From the NCBI GenBank assembly GCA_023412805.1, contig JAEZRM010000157.1:1-64000 (forward strand): a DNA stretch of 64,000 nucleotides, read 5' to 3'. The notes below the pieces were generated by a model that was not told where the DNA came from, made no database searches, and saw only the letters and a list, made by a program, of their open reading frames with translations. Position 1 is the first letter of the stretch; every line of letters begins with the position of its first letter. Positions 8,527-17,613 of the stretch are shown here, in pieces. The DNA comes from Pseudomonadota bacterium. GTDB taxonomy: Bacteria > Pseudomonadota > Alphaproteobacteria > Rhizobiales > Hyphomicrobiaceae. The translations under genes and the position numbers were made by a program.

Positions 8527-9822
8527 CTAGTTCGAACCGAGACTTAACAGATTGGTTATCTGTAGTGTCACTTCGACGACATCTCCCGGTTGGAGCTCCG
8601 CATCGTCTTCGCCGTTCAAGCGCTGCAATCCCGTCTCGGTCCGCCTGACGATCAAGAAAGACGCCTGACGACCGGCGTCGCGACCGGAAAGGGCAGGCAT
8701 GTTCCGGCTGAACTGCAGCTTGTCAGCGACCGCACTCAACCTCATCCGGTAGTCCTCTAGTCGCACATTATCCTCGCCGATCTGGCGCAAAACGCTCATT
8801 TTCCTCTTGTTCTCCATGCGCGCCAGCCTGGATTTCAGCTCGTCGAGCTGAAGGCGACTTTGCATGAGTAGCATATTCGTCTGCATCCGCTGGCTCGTCG
8901 ACTGCATGACGGCCCGGCGTGTGTCGAGGCTCCTCGCGCGCGACGCTGTACCGCGCTGGACCAGAGCATCGACCTGAGCGTGCTCGACCCTTTCGGCATC
9001 TACCGCCATCTGATCGAGTTCGTCCTGTGCTGTCAGCACAGTAATCTGCTGCTCAATGCGCTGGATGGACTCGAGAGTGAACAGCCGTTCCTGCTCGGCT
9101 TCCTTGAGGCCGAGGTGAAGCAATTCATTCTCGGAACGCTCGAACGCGGCAATGACCGTTTCCGAGACTGGAAGATCGCCAATGTAGAGGCGCTCGAGCC
9201 TGGAGCCTCCCTCCTTTTCCGCAGCAAGGCGCCATAGTCGAACCTGCACTCGCGCAACTTCGAGCGAGAGTGTCCTGTAGTCGCGCTCGAGATCGATCGG
9301 ATCGTACCGCACCGGCAATTCGCCGCGCCGGGTCAGGCTGATGCCGCCCGCCAGGATCACGGCATGCCTAGCCGTCATCTCCGGGCGATACTCGAACTCG
9401 CCGGGATTGAGCACATCGCCATTCACAAGTATCGGCCGGAATTTGGCTATGCTCACCGTGACATTCGCCGACTGCAGATAGATGAGCTGGTCGCGCCCGC
9501 CGGGCCGCATATTGCGAATGGGATGCTGGGCGAGCTCGGCAGAGACCTTTTCCTGCAAGCCACTCGCGGTCAGCCCCGCAACCTGAATTCTGCCTGCCAC
9601 GGCCAGGGCAATAGCGCCGCCTCGCTGCACCGGCACGATTTGGCGCAGCTCCGGAAAGCCGAATATGCTGACCTCGACGACATCGCCGGCCTGGAGCCGA
9701 TAGGCCGATACCGCGTCTTTCGCGGTCACCTCCAACGAGAAAGTACCAAGCAGAACGACCGCTGCGAACTGAAGGATGCGGAACGCGGCCCGCCGAAACC
9801 GTGTCGAAATCGCGACATTCAT
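8527..9822 (-). CDS. Polysaccharide export protein (Wza/ExoF type)
   Basis: 431 residues: signal peptide (about 1-34), Poly_export domain (about 40-120; LQAGDVVEVSIFGFPELR), an SLBB-like segment (about 128-200; ILVNGDVLNPGEFEYRP) and a long helical region (about 230-370) before a final SLBB-like tail. No lipoprotein Cys follows the signal, so this is closer to the ExoF group than to classical lipoprotein Wza. It would form the periplasmic/outer-membrane channel for the polymer. ATG 9822 follows AGGT. It is the last gene of the operon; export genes are more often near the front. Confidence 0.85.
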   Translation of the reverse strand: MNVAISTRFRRAAFRILQFAAVVLLGTFSLEVTAKDAVSAYRLQAGDVVEVSIFGFPELRQIVPVQRGGAIALAVAGRIQVAGLTASGLQEKVSAELAQHPIRNMRPGGRDQLIYLQSANVTVSIAKFRPILVNGDVLNPGEFEYRPEMTARHAVILAGGISLTRRGELPVRYDPIDLERDYRTLSLEVARVQVRLWRLAAEKEGGSRLERLYIGDLPVSETVIAAFERSENELLHLGLKEAEQERLFTLESIQRIEQQITVLTAQDELDQMAVDAERVEHAQVDALVQRGTASRARSLDTRRAVMQSTSQRMQTNMLLMQSRLQLDELKSRLARMENKRKMSVLRQIGEDNVRLEDYRMRLSAVADKLQFSRNMPALSGRDAGRQASFLIVRRTETGLQRLNGEDDAELQPGDVVEVTLQITNLLSLGSN

Positions 9823-9893
9823 GTGGACCTCATGCAGTTGGGCTAATGTCGATCGTCGCCTGCTCGTCTGGCTCCAGCTCCACACGGTCTGTC

Positions 9894-10913
9894 TTAAGTC
9901 ATGTAGCTAGCTTCGGGGCGAACCAGTCCGGCTGCGAGACGTCCTCGCCACCAGTCGATGGTCCGCTTGATGCCCTCATCGAGTTCCACTTGCGGGCGCC
10001 ACGCGGTGGCCGCATGAAGACGGCTGCTGTCGGCCAGTAACGCGCGAACTTCGGAATTGGCGGGGCGAAACCGGCTTCTCTCCGTCTCGACAGGCTTACG
10101 GCATTCGGTGAGATCGAGTACGCGCGTCAGCAGTTCCGAGACCTTCGTGGCCCTGCCGCTGCCCGCATTGTAAGGCTGTCCGAATTTCACATCGGGCGAT
10201 GCCCCGAGCGCGAGGAAGGCTCTGACGGTATCGCTGACGAAGGTCATGTCCCGAATGATGTCGGTATCACCGACCTTGACCGAGGGGCACCTATCGTCGA
10301 GAGCCTGGCGAATGAGAGTTGGCAGGATCGCCCGCTCGCTCTGACGGGGCCCGAACGTATTGAAGGGGCGCAGAATCGCGACCCGGACGGCGAACGAGCG
10401 CGCAAAGGCTTCTGCCATCATGTCTGCGCTGATCTTCGAAGCCGAGTAGGGTGACTGCCCCTGGAGCAGATGCTTCTCGCAGATCGGCATCCTCATCGCC
10501 GTGCCGTAGACCTCGCTGGTCGAGGTATGCACGACGCGAACCGGATCGTGCGCGCGGGCGGCCTCGAGTATATTCAATGTCCCGACGATGTTGGTTTCGA
10601 CATACGAATGAGTGATGGCATACGACTGCGGAATGGCGATCAGTGCGGCAAGGTGGAATATGATGTCATTCTCATTGACGATGCGGTGAACAAATGCCCC
10701 GTCGCGAATATCGCCACGGATCAAACTCAAGCGCCGCCGCACTTGAATGGGAAGCTCGTCGAGCCAGCCATGACTGTCGAACGAATTATAGAGGGCAAGC
10801 GCCGTGACCTCGGCGCCGAGCGCGGACAAAGCTTCCGCGAGGTGCGAGCCGATAAACCCGTCGGCGCCAGTGACGAGGACCCGCCGCCCCCGATATGCCG
10901 TAGCATTGATCAT
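9894..10913 (-). CDS. NAD-dependent sugar-nucleotide 4,6-dehydratase (LegB-like)
   Basis: 339 residues, extended short-chain dehydrogenase. TGADGFIG (15-22) binds NAD, TSTSEVYG (130-137) carries the catalytic Thr/Ser region, and Tyr156/Lys160 form the YxxxK pair. The stretch LYNSFDSHGWLDELP and HLAALIAIPQSY closely follow LegB, which dehydrates GDP-GlcNAc in the legionaminic acid pathway. The true substrate nucleotide here is unknown. It acts in the cytoplasm and would feed the DegT aminotransferase at 11628-12854, two genes upstream in the same operon. Only a weak ribosome site (GAGTGG) precedes the ATG. Confidence 0.82.
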   Translation of the reverse strand: MINATAYRGRRVLVTGADGFIGSHLAEALSALGAEVTALALYNSFDSHGWLDELPIQVRRRLSLIRGDIRDGAFVHRIVNENDIIFHLAALIAIPQSYAITHSYVETNIVGTLNILEAARAHDPVRVVHTSTSEVYGTAMRMPICEKHLLQGQSPYSASKISADMMAEAFARSFAVRVAILRPFNTFGPRQSERAILPTLIRQALDDRCPSVKVGDTDIIRDMTFVSDTVRAFLALGASPDVKFGQPYNAGSGRATKVSELLTRVLDLTECRKPVETERSRFRPANSEVRALLADSSRLHAATAWRPQVELDEGIKRTIDWWRGRLAAGLVRPEASYMT

Positions 10914-10980
10914 CGATTATTCCACTCTCACTGAAGTTGCGGATCGATTGACGCCCCGTCGTTGAGAACAACTGCGGATC

Positions 10981-11631
10981 TCACTCCCCCCTGACGATCG
11001 ATGCGGTACCCAGAAGGATCCATCTGAGATCGCCGGCAAGGGTGCGGCGCCGGTAGTATTCGAGGTCGATATGTCCTTTCAGCGGGAACAGGTATGTACG
11101 ATATAGCTGCTCGGGGTCGGCGCTATCGGTGAAGAACCGGCTTTCATTCCGGAACATGACTTGCGTCGGGCCGAGCAACCCCGGTTTGTAGTGCAGGATT
11201 TGCTCAAGCTCTCCCTGAAAACAGTCGGCAAAGGCGATCGCCTCCGGCCTCGGTCCGACAATCGACATGGTCCCCTCGATGACGTTCCAGAATTGGGGCA
11301 GTTCGTCGAGTTTGGTGGATTGGAGGACCAGTCCGACCGCCGTCATACGCTGGTCACGCTCAAGCGTCAGCGCAAGCCCCGAGGTGCCGCAGTCGGGGCG
11401 GAATTTGCGGAACTTGTATATCTTGAATGGCTTATGGTTTCGGCCGAGGCGTGTCTGAGTGAATATGATTGGCGCTCCCGTCTCGATCAGAATGGCAATC
11501 GAGATGAGAATGATGATTGGACTGAGCAGCACAAGGGCGATCACGGCGATCGCCAGATCGAGCCCTCGTCGTGCTAGCTCGGAAAACTGCTCGTGACGGG
11601 CGATCGGGTGCGGCTGCTGGTAGGGTGTCAT
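10981..11631 (-). CDS. Initiating phosphoglycosyl transferase (PglC/WbaP family)
   Basis: 216 residues, the size of the minimal catalytic PglC-type enzyme rather than long WbaP. It has one N-terminal membrane segment (about 24-49), the KFRKF basic motif (about 73-77), the catalytic Asp-Glu pair in TKLDELPQFWNV (Asp109-Glu110) and MSIVGPRPE (about 122-130). The family moves a sugar-1-phosphate from a nucleotide sugar to undecaprenyl phosphate and so starts repeat-unit assembly. Its start overlaps the stop of the aminotransferase gene by 4 bases. Beside amino-sugar genes, its donor may be a trideoxy amino sugar (inference). Confidence 0.88.
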   Translation of the reverse strand: MTPYQQPHPIARHEQFSELARRGLDLAIAVIALVLLSPIIILISIAILIETGAPIIFTQTRLGRNHKPFKIYKFRKFRPDCGTSGLALTLERDQRMTAVGLVLQSTKLDELPQFWNVIEGTMSIVGPRPEAIAFADCFQGELEQILHYKPGLLGPTQVMFRNESRFFTDSADPEQLYRTYLFPLKGHIDLEYYRRRTLAGDLRWILLGTASIVRGE

Positions 11632-12854
11632 GGGTTCGCCAGACGGTTTGTCAGAGCCCCCTGAAGAGATCGTGCGATCAGACGCAGATCATCGAGTTCT
11701 AGCTGGGGGTGAAGCGGTAGCGTAAGCTCGCGTGCGGCAAAGTCCTCGGTGACGGGGAGGCGGGCGCCGGGACAGAGCTGTCGGTAGAGGGAGAGCTGGT
11801 GTACCGGTGGATAGTGCACCGACGTCTGAATGCCATCGCTCCGCATCTGCTCGATGAGCGCTTGCCGGTCGACCTCGCGGGATAACGTCACCGGCATGAT
11901 GTGGAACGATGAGCACTCCAGATCACCGAACGGTATCTCGATGTCCGGCTCGATGCCACGGAGCAGCTCGCGATACTGCATGGTCAATGCTCGTCGGCGC
12001 GCATTCCATGCTGGTAGCTTGCGTAGTTGGACGAGGCCGAGAGCCGCGCGCAACTCGTCCATGCGGTAGTTGAAACCGAGCATCGTCGCATCGTAGATCG
12101 GCGCCGCGGACCTGTGACGCTGAAACGTTCCGCTTGTCAGGCCGTGGCCGCGCAACTGACGGATGGCGGCAAGCAGCTTCGGATCGCTGGCAACGACCAT
12201 CCCGCCTTCCGCGGTCGTCATGTTCTTGTTGCCGTAGAAGCTGAAGACGGCAGCATCGCCCACGGTGCCGGCTTCGCGAAGCCCTGCTGCGTGCGCGGCG
12301 TCTTCGACGATGAGCAGACCCCGCTCTGCGGCGAAGGAGCGCCAAGCGTCACGATCGGCGACATAGCCGGCATAATGCACAAGCATGATCGCTTTCGTCC
12401 GCGGCGTGCACTTGCGCGCGGCATCCTCGATCGACATCAGAGGACGGTTCACCGACTGGATATCCACCAGAACTGGGGTGGCGCCGGTATAGATCACGCA
12501 GTTGGCGCTTGCAACGAAGGTGAGGCTTGGGACCAGCACTTCGTCGCCGGCGCCTAGGCCGAGCGCGTGGAGTGAGAGATGAAGACCGGCCGTGGCCGAG
12601 CTGACCGCGACCGCGTTGGGCATCGCATGCAATTCGGCAAACGCGCGCTCGAACCGTTCCACCCGATCGCCCATCGTGATCCAACAACTGTCGATCACCT
12701 CAGCAAGGGCGGCCTTTTCTTCGGCGCCGAGAATGGGTTGCGCTACGGCCAACATGGGCGAACTCATACAGCGTGCGAAGTCGGACACTCTTTCGCTGGG
12801 CGACAGCAACCTCAAGCGCTGAGCGCTTCCCGAGCCGGCATCGGGTCGCTCCAA
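11628..12854 (-). CDS. DegT/DnrJ/EryC1 sugar aminotransferase (LegC/PseC-like)
   Basis: 408 residues. PLP-binding Lys210 lies in FYGNKNMTTAEGG, Asp185 in VEDAAHA contacts the pyridine ring, and PAVQ-type substrate loops match sugar aminotransferases. It would aminate the 4-keto sugar made by the LegB-like enzyme. The start is uncertain. TTG 12854 has a near-perfect AGGAGGT ribosome site but overlaps the upstream gene by 43 bases and adds an unusual Arg-rich leader; ATG 12767 fits the family's normal N-terminus but has no clear ribosome site. Confidence 0.85.
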   Translation of the reverse strand: MERPDAGSGSAQRLRLLSPSERVSDFARCMSSPMLAVAQPILGAEEKAALAEVIDSCWITMGDRVERFERAFAELHAMPNAVAVSSATAGLHLSLHALGLGAGDEVLVPSLTFVASANCVIYTGATPVLVDIQSVNRPLMSIEDAARKCTPRTKAIMLVHYAGYVADRDAWRSFAAERGLLIVEDAAHAAGLREAGTVGDAAVFSFYGNKNMTTAEGGMVVASDPKLLAAIRQLRGHGLTSGTFQRHRSAAPIYDATMLGFNYRMDELRAALGLVQLRKLPAWNARRRALTMQYRELLRGIEPDIEIPFGDLECSSFHIMPVTLSREVDRQALIEQMRSDGIQTSVHYPPVHQLSLYRQLCPGARLPVTEDFAARELTLPLHPQLELDDLRLIARSLQGALTNRLANP

Positions 12855-13528
12855 TCGACCTCCTGTGCGAACTGGAAATCCTCGATACGTCCGACGTCCA
12901 GCCAGAGCCCCTGATGCATGTAGAAATGCGCAGGCGTACCGCTGTCGAGCATACCCACTACGAGATTGTCGAAGCCGAAGGGTACGCCACCAGGAATAAG
13001 ATCAAGAATCTCGGGCTCCATGCAGTAGACGCCCATGGACACACTGTTTGTCAGTGTCGGCTTCTCCATGAAGCGGGTTATTCGGCCGGCATCGCCGTCG
13101 ATGACGCCGTAGTCCATCTTCAGAGATCGGGTTGTGGTCGCGACGGTCAGCAGCCCACCGTGGCGGCGATGCGCGTTGATGAACGCATTCAAGTCGAGAT
13201 CGGTCAGAACGTCGCCATTGAGCACGATGAACGTGCAATCGAGATTGTCGCGCAGCATGCTCAGAGGACCGATGGTGCCGAGCGGCTCATGCTCCTGTGT
13301 ATAGGTTATGGAGATATTCCACTGTCCTCCGTCACCGCAGTAGCTGCGAATGAGATGTCCGAGATAGCCAGTCGTCACGTAGATCTGTGTTATTCCGTTA
13401 CGACGAAGCCATTTGAGAAGAAGCTCGAGAACGGGACGAGCGCCGATTGGCATGAGCGGTTTCGGAAGAACCGATGTATATGGCCGTAGACGTGTTCCTT
13501 TGCCGCCGGCCTGGATCACAGCCTTCAT
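12812..13528 (-). CDS. Sugar nucleotidyltransferase
   Basis: 238 residues, one nucleotidyltransferase domain. GGKGTRLRP (8-16) binds the nucleotide phosphate, Lys23 contacts the sugar phosphate, and LNGDVLTD (about 103-110) supplies a metal-binding Asp. It lacks the CBS domains of PtmE, the guanylyltransferase that makes GDP-GlcN for legionaminic acid, but its place beside LegB- and LegC-like genes suggests an equivalent job. ATG 13528 follows GGAAGGGG. It is the first gene after a 205-base gap within the operon and may have its own promoter. Confidence 0.85.
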   Translation of the reverse strand: MKAVIQAGGKGTRLRPYTSVLPKPLMPIGARPVLELLLKWLRRNGITQIYVTTGYLGHLIRSYCGDGGQWNISITYTQEHEPLGTIGPLSMLRDNLDCTFIVLNGDVLTDLDLNAFINAHRRHGGLLTVATTTRSLKMDYGVIDGDAGRITRFMEKPTLTNSVSMGVYCMEPEILDLIPGGVPFGFDNLVVGMLDSGTPAHFYMHQGLWLDVGRIEDFQFAQEVDWSDPMPAREALSA

Positions 13529-13667
13529 GGAGGGCCCCTTCCGTGTACTCAATATGAGAACGGACGCCTTTCTTATGCGACTATGAATATTAGACTACGG
13601 AAGGGTTTCTGCGGCGTCTTCAGTCATTTGCATGAAATCGAGATCTCATTTTATTTATTTTCATGGT

Positions 13668-13696
13668 GGCCGCTTCCGGGCGCGGCCCGAGCGGCC
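13668..13696 (-). other. Strong intercistronic hairpin within exopolysaccharide operon
   Basis: GGCCGCT (13668-13674) pairs with AGCGGCC (13690-13696), and CGGGC (13677-13681) pairs inside it with GCCCG (13685-13689). It lies in the 205-base gap between two operon genes. No T-run follows on the minus strand, so RNA stabilisation or processing is likelier than termination. Confidence 0.6.
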
Positions 13697-13733
13697 GGAC
13701 TCGCTTCATTGATCGATCGCAATTCGGCTGATG

Positions 13734-16421
13734 CTATTTGCAATGTGGTGCAGGCGAACGCACTGCGCGCTCGATCAAAGTGCCAATCTTGCGGCGCTTT
13801 TGTTCGAGGCTGTCCGGATCCCGGGGCCAGTCCCGCCATGACGGAGCCAGCGCTCGCGCCATCTCCAGAGCCGTCTTCTCGCAGCCATGACGCTTCAGAA
13901 TGGCGATGTACTCGAAATCCTCCACGCCGTCCCGAATCCACTTGAGACGCAAGGATGGGGAGACGCCAGCCGATCCAGGAGTGGTACTCGGATAGAGCAG
14001 CATGCCCTCCCCGGGATACTGGTTGCGATAGGTGTAGACGTCTCGCCAGGGCTCTTCCGTCCATCCGTCGACACGCCAGTAGAGAAGCCCCGATATTCCG
14101 AGGCTCTGGCTGAGAAAACCCGGTTGAATGCGGAAGTTGACGGGCGCGAAGTCGATCTGCCATTTCGGCGAATAATCGTCCTGGACAAGTGCATTGTACG
14201 ACCAGATCTCGTCGCCCTTCGCCAGGACGTGCTGCACCTCTGCGCGGGCTTCTTCGTACATGCTCGGGAGGAGAACCCATATGTCGACCGCCGAACGGCC
14301 CGTGCCCGAGCCGTCGTCATAGAGTTCCGAGCGTGGTGTCATCGTGATGAGATTGTCGATGCCGGCAGCATGCAGAACGCGACCCCATGCCTTGATGGTA
14401 TCGAACTGCTGCGGGCAGAGGTCTATCTCGTCGGCTGTGTAATTGTAGCGGCGCAAGTTCGGATGGGCCCGCGCGGCGGCAGCGCGGACGACATCGAGCG
14501 GTGGGGGCTCGCCCATCGTGCAGGACTTGTGGTCGGCCTCGCTCCAGAAGCCCATGTTCGTGGATTTCAACCCCCATCGCTCTATCAGTTCGGGTTGATC
14601 GCGAGCGGAGACACTTCGCGGCATGAGGCGGTGTCGGAGTAGCTCCACCGCAGCCTCGGGGCTCGATTTCCAGACCAGGAACGCCGAATTGAGGGTAGGC
14701 ACCAGCGGCAGCGCGAAATCCCATACGTTGAGCGCGATGTGCGCCGTCGCTTCGGATGAGCCGGAACGCACGGTGACGGCGGCCGTATATCGTCCGGGAA
14801 CGGCATCCTCCGGAATTCGAATATCGACCCAGAATGAGCGGTTCGGGCCGGGCGCAGCAGCGATGATCTCATTCGTTCCTGCAAGAGAGCTGTTGTCGGC
14901 GTCAGAAATTGGGATCAGGGCGTCTGCGTACCAGCCGGCGCCGAGCGAACGATTGCCCCTGCGTGCATAGGGGCTCGGCCGGCCGACATGCACGAAATGC
15001 TGGCGATAGATCGTGATGTTGCTGGCGGAGATGTGCGCTCCTGACGGCCCCTCCAGGGCGCCGATATGGAGACCGGAGTGGATTGGTCCGCCGTCCTCCC
15101 GTGTCCTGAAGCCGACTTGGAACGATTCCCATTCGCCGCGCGCCCCGTAGATTTCTAGGCTGCGATGCGGGCCGGGTGGCGCGTTGTGTCCAATTCGGAC
15201 AAGGCTGGGCGCTAACCAGACCTGGAGTGACGAGGCTCGTGCCCGTTCGATGGACGCAGCACACGTGAATGCCAGCGCGAGCCCGATCGGAAGCACGAGG
15301 GAGCCATGCGGTGTGAGGGACTTGCCGCGTTGGCCTTCGCTCAGGAAGCGCTTGGTGTGGCCGTGGCCAGATGGTCGCCTGGGAAGTAACCGGGAAATTA
15401 AGCCTTCGAGTGCGCCCCATCCGTAGCTGAAATGCAGTGCGATGAGCACTGGCGGGAGAAGAAATACGTGCGGTCCCGGATCAAGCCGTGCCGTGATCAT
15501 CATGGCCACCAGCAGGACCAGCGCATAGGCTGCCGACACCATGCCGGCAACCGACAGAGCGAGAGGCGACGCGATGCCCGCGAACAGAGGAGCACCGAGA
15601 CCGAGTATCAAGAGCAACGGCGCAAAGTGGAAGGCGCGCACCGCGGCAGGGTTCTCGAAAAGCGCATGCGCGACGCCCCGTCCGTTTCCGCGATACTGGC
15701 GCGCCAGGCCGGCAATTGTCGTCCGCGGCTGATAAAGGGTGCGGATCTCGGGAGTGAGATAGAGACCGTAGCCCGCCGCGCGCAATCGTGCATGAAAGTC
15801 GTTGTCCTCGGCTCTGGCGAGATCCTCACGGAAGCCGCCGAGCTCGTCGATGACATGCTTCCAGTAGCAGCCATTCCAGACGGTATCAGCCCAGCCTCGG
15901 CGCCCTTCGCGGCGAAAACTCGCAACGGCGAGCCCCAATGGATTCTTGTGGGCGGCGGTTATGGCCTGCGCAACGAGGGTGCCTCCCGGCGCCGGTCGCG
16001 CGATGGTGCCGACGCCGCCGGCACCGGTCTCGAGTAAGGTCGCGACACTCACGCTGACGATATCCCGCTCGTATCTTGCGTGAGCATCGAGGCGGATCAC
16101 GACCTCGCACTGCGTCTGAGCGATCGCGATGTTGAGCGCGGCGGCCGGGAGACGACGCGGGTTTTCAAGAACGCGAACGCGCCGGTCCTCCGCCTCGATG
16201 CCGGCGAGAAATGTCAGCGTGCCGTCTGTCGACATCCCATCGACGAACCAGATTTCGGCGATTGCCGCGTAGTCCTGATCCCGCAGGTCCGCTACCAACT
16301 GCCGAATGTGCCCGGCTTCGTTGAAAATGGGAACGATCAACGCCACGGTGGGTCGTATCGGATCGCCTCCGGTAGGGCGGTTGTCGAGCGCTGATCGCAT
16401 CGGCCTAGCTGCATAGCTCAT
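13734..16421 (-). CDS. GT2 glycosyltransferase fused to DUF4091 glycosidase-like domain
   Basis: 895 residues in one unbroken frame. Residues about 25-250 are a GT2 transferase like ExoA: VDGMSTDGT, DAH (112-114) at the DxD position, ED at 205-206 and QYRGNGRG (242-249). Three membrane helices follow (about 265-340), then a linker, then a fourth hydrophobic stretch (about 373-393). The remaining 500 residues match DUF4091 proteins: a beta-sandwich opening (LEIYGARGEWESFQV) and the C-terminal signature LLYWRVD, GMLLYPS and LRLKWIRDGVEDFEYIAIL. With that topology the DUF4091 part could face the periplasm. ATG 16421 follows GGAG and overlaps the upstream gene by 17 bases. Fusion of these two families is unusual; function of the second half is unknown. 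Confidence 0.85.
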   Translation of the reverse strand: MSYAARPMRSALDNRPTGGDPIRPTVALIVPIFNEAGHIRQLVADLRDQDYAAIAEIWFVDGMSTDGTLTFLAGIEAEDRRVRVLENPRRLPAAALNIAIAQTQCEVVIRLDAHARYERDIVSVSVATLLETGAGGVGTIARPAPGGTLVAQAITAAHKNPLGLAVASFRREGRRGWADTVWNGCYWKHVIDELGGFREDLARAEDNDFHARLRAAGYGLYLTPEIRTLYQPRTTIAGLARQYRGNGRGVAHALFENPAAVRAFHFAPLLLILGLGAPLFAGIASPLALSVAGMVSAAYALVLLVAMMITARLDPGPHVFLLPPVLIALHFSYGWGALEGLISRLLPRRPSGHGHTKRFLSEGQRGKSLTPHGSLVLPIGLALAFTCAASIERARASSLQVWLAPSLVRIGHNAPPGPHRSLEIYGARGEWESFQVGFRTREDGGPIHSGLHIGALEGPSGAHISASNITIYRQHFVHVGRPSPYARRGNRSLGAGWYADALIPISDADNSSLAGTNEIIAAAPGPNRSFWVDIRIPEDAVPGRYTAAVTVRSGSSEATAHIALNVWDFALPLVPTLNSAFLVWKSSPEAAVELLRHRLMPRSVSARDQPELIERWGLKSTNMGFWSEADHKSCTMGEPPPLDVVRAAAARAHPNLRRYNYTADEIDLCPQQFDTIKAWGRVLHAAGIDNLITMTPRSELYDDGSGTGRSAVDIWVLLPSMYEEARAEVQHVLAKGDEIWSYNALVQDDYSPKWQIDFAPVNFRIQPGFLSQSLGISGLLYWRVDGWTEEPWRDVYTYRNQYPGEGMLLYPSTTPGSAGVSPSLRLKWIRDGVEDFEYIAILKRHGCEKTALEMARALAPSWRDWPRDPDSLEQKRRKIGTLIERAVRSPAPHCK

Positions 16422-17580
16422 CGCGTAGCACTCCAAGAATGCGGGATCGGTTCACCTCGAGAGTATTGCGATGCATAAGTGCGCGACCATTCGCGACCAG
16501 CCTGTCGCGCAGGGCGGGCTCCAGAATGACGCGCTCGATCGCCGTCGCGAGAGCCCCGACATCCGTCGGCGGTACAAGCATCGCGGTCTCCTCGTGTGTG
16601 AGGAATTCCGGAACGCCACCGACTGCGCTGGCGATTGTCGGCAAGCCGATCGACAGGGATTCGTTGATGACTTGCGGGAAGCCTTCCGTCAGCGATGGAA
16701 GCACGAAAGTCCCCGCCTGCTGGTAAAGCTCGAAAAGAGCGGGGCCGTAGGGAACGTAGCCATGGAAGGTGACCTGCTCCTCGAGACCGATCGCGGCCGC
16801 CCGGCGCGGCAGCTCGTCGCTCAGTTCGCCGGAGCCGACCACATCGAGATGGCAGTTCACGCCGCGGGTTCTGAGAAGATCCATGGCCTCGAACAGAAAC
16901 CTGTGCCCTCTCTCCGGCGCGAGGCGGCCCACGCAGATCAGGCGTGACGGATCTGCGTGGCACGACTTTGTCGACAACATCCGGAACTGGTCGGCACCGA
17001 CCAGGCACGGAAAGTGATGGTGGACGCTCGAGCTGAAGCGTGCGTACTCGTTGGCCATCTCCATGCCGACGGTGAAAACCGGTCGGCCGCGAGCCAACTG
17101 GCGGAAATCCCATTCCAGAAGCTTCGCCGCTGCAACGGCCGCCTGGCCGAGACGGCCGGGGTAGGCGCGCATCTGCTCGATCAGATTCTGTCGGACCATG
17201 AGTGCGACCGGAACGCGATGAGACAGGCATTCCCGCGCCAGTAGCTGTCCGATCGGATGCGGCCCGTCGATCACGACGGCATCCCACCGATCGGCGTTGT
17301 AGCGAACCGTCTCCCGGATCTTCCTGTATGTGTGCGGCGCCGATTTCGCGACGGCACCGACGTCCCAGAGACGCGGGTAGTACGGCAGGCCGTGAACACG
17401 TATCGAAGGGTCGGCGATGACATAGGGAGCCCGCCCCGCCTCGGGAGCGCCGCGACCGATGAAGCTCAATTCGTCGACGGCCTCGATGAAGCTCGCGGGA
17501 AACAGGATGAATGCCTCGTCCGTGGAGAAGACGCCGTGCTCCTGCCAGAACACCTGATCGACGTACATTGCGAGGCGCAT
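16405..17580 (-). CDS. GT4 glycosyltransferase
   Basis: 391 residues with the GT-B fold. The C-terminal nucleotide-sugar half is clear: LICVGRLAPERGHRFLFEAM, FHGYVPYG, then PSLTEGFPQVINESLSIGLP with the family's Glu-x7-Glu motif. The N-terminal acceptor half is variable, as usual. It is cytoplasmic or membrane-associated and adds a sugar to the lipid-linked repeat unit. ATG 17580 follows CGGAG. Donor and linkage cannot be told from sequence. Confidence 0.88.
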   Translation of the reverse strand: MRLAMYVDQVFWQEHGVFSTDEAFILFPASFIEAVDELSFIGRGAPEAGRAPYVIADPSIRVHGLPYYPRLWDVGAVAKSAPHTYRKIRETVRYNADRWDAVVIDGPHPIGQLLARECLSHRVPVALMVRQNLIEQMRAYPGRLGQAAVAAAKLLEWDFRQLARGRPVFTVGMEMANEYARFSSSVHHHFPCLVGADQFRMLSTKSCHADPSRLICVGRLAPERGHRFLFEAMDLLRTRGVNCHLDVVGSGELSDELPRRAAAIGLEEQVTFHGYVPYGPALFELYQQAGTFVLPSLTEGFPQVINESLSIGLPTIASAVGGVPEFLTHEETAMLVPPTDVGALATAIERVILEPALRDRLVANGRALMHRNTLEVNRSRILGVLRDELCS

Positions 17581-17613
17581 GGCCGACTCCGATCTTCTAC
17601 CGAAACGCTGGCC

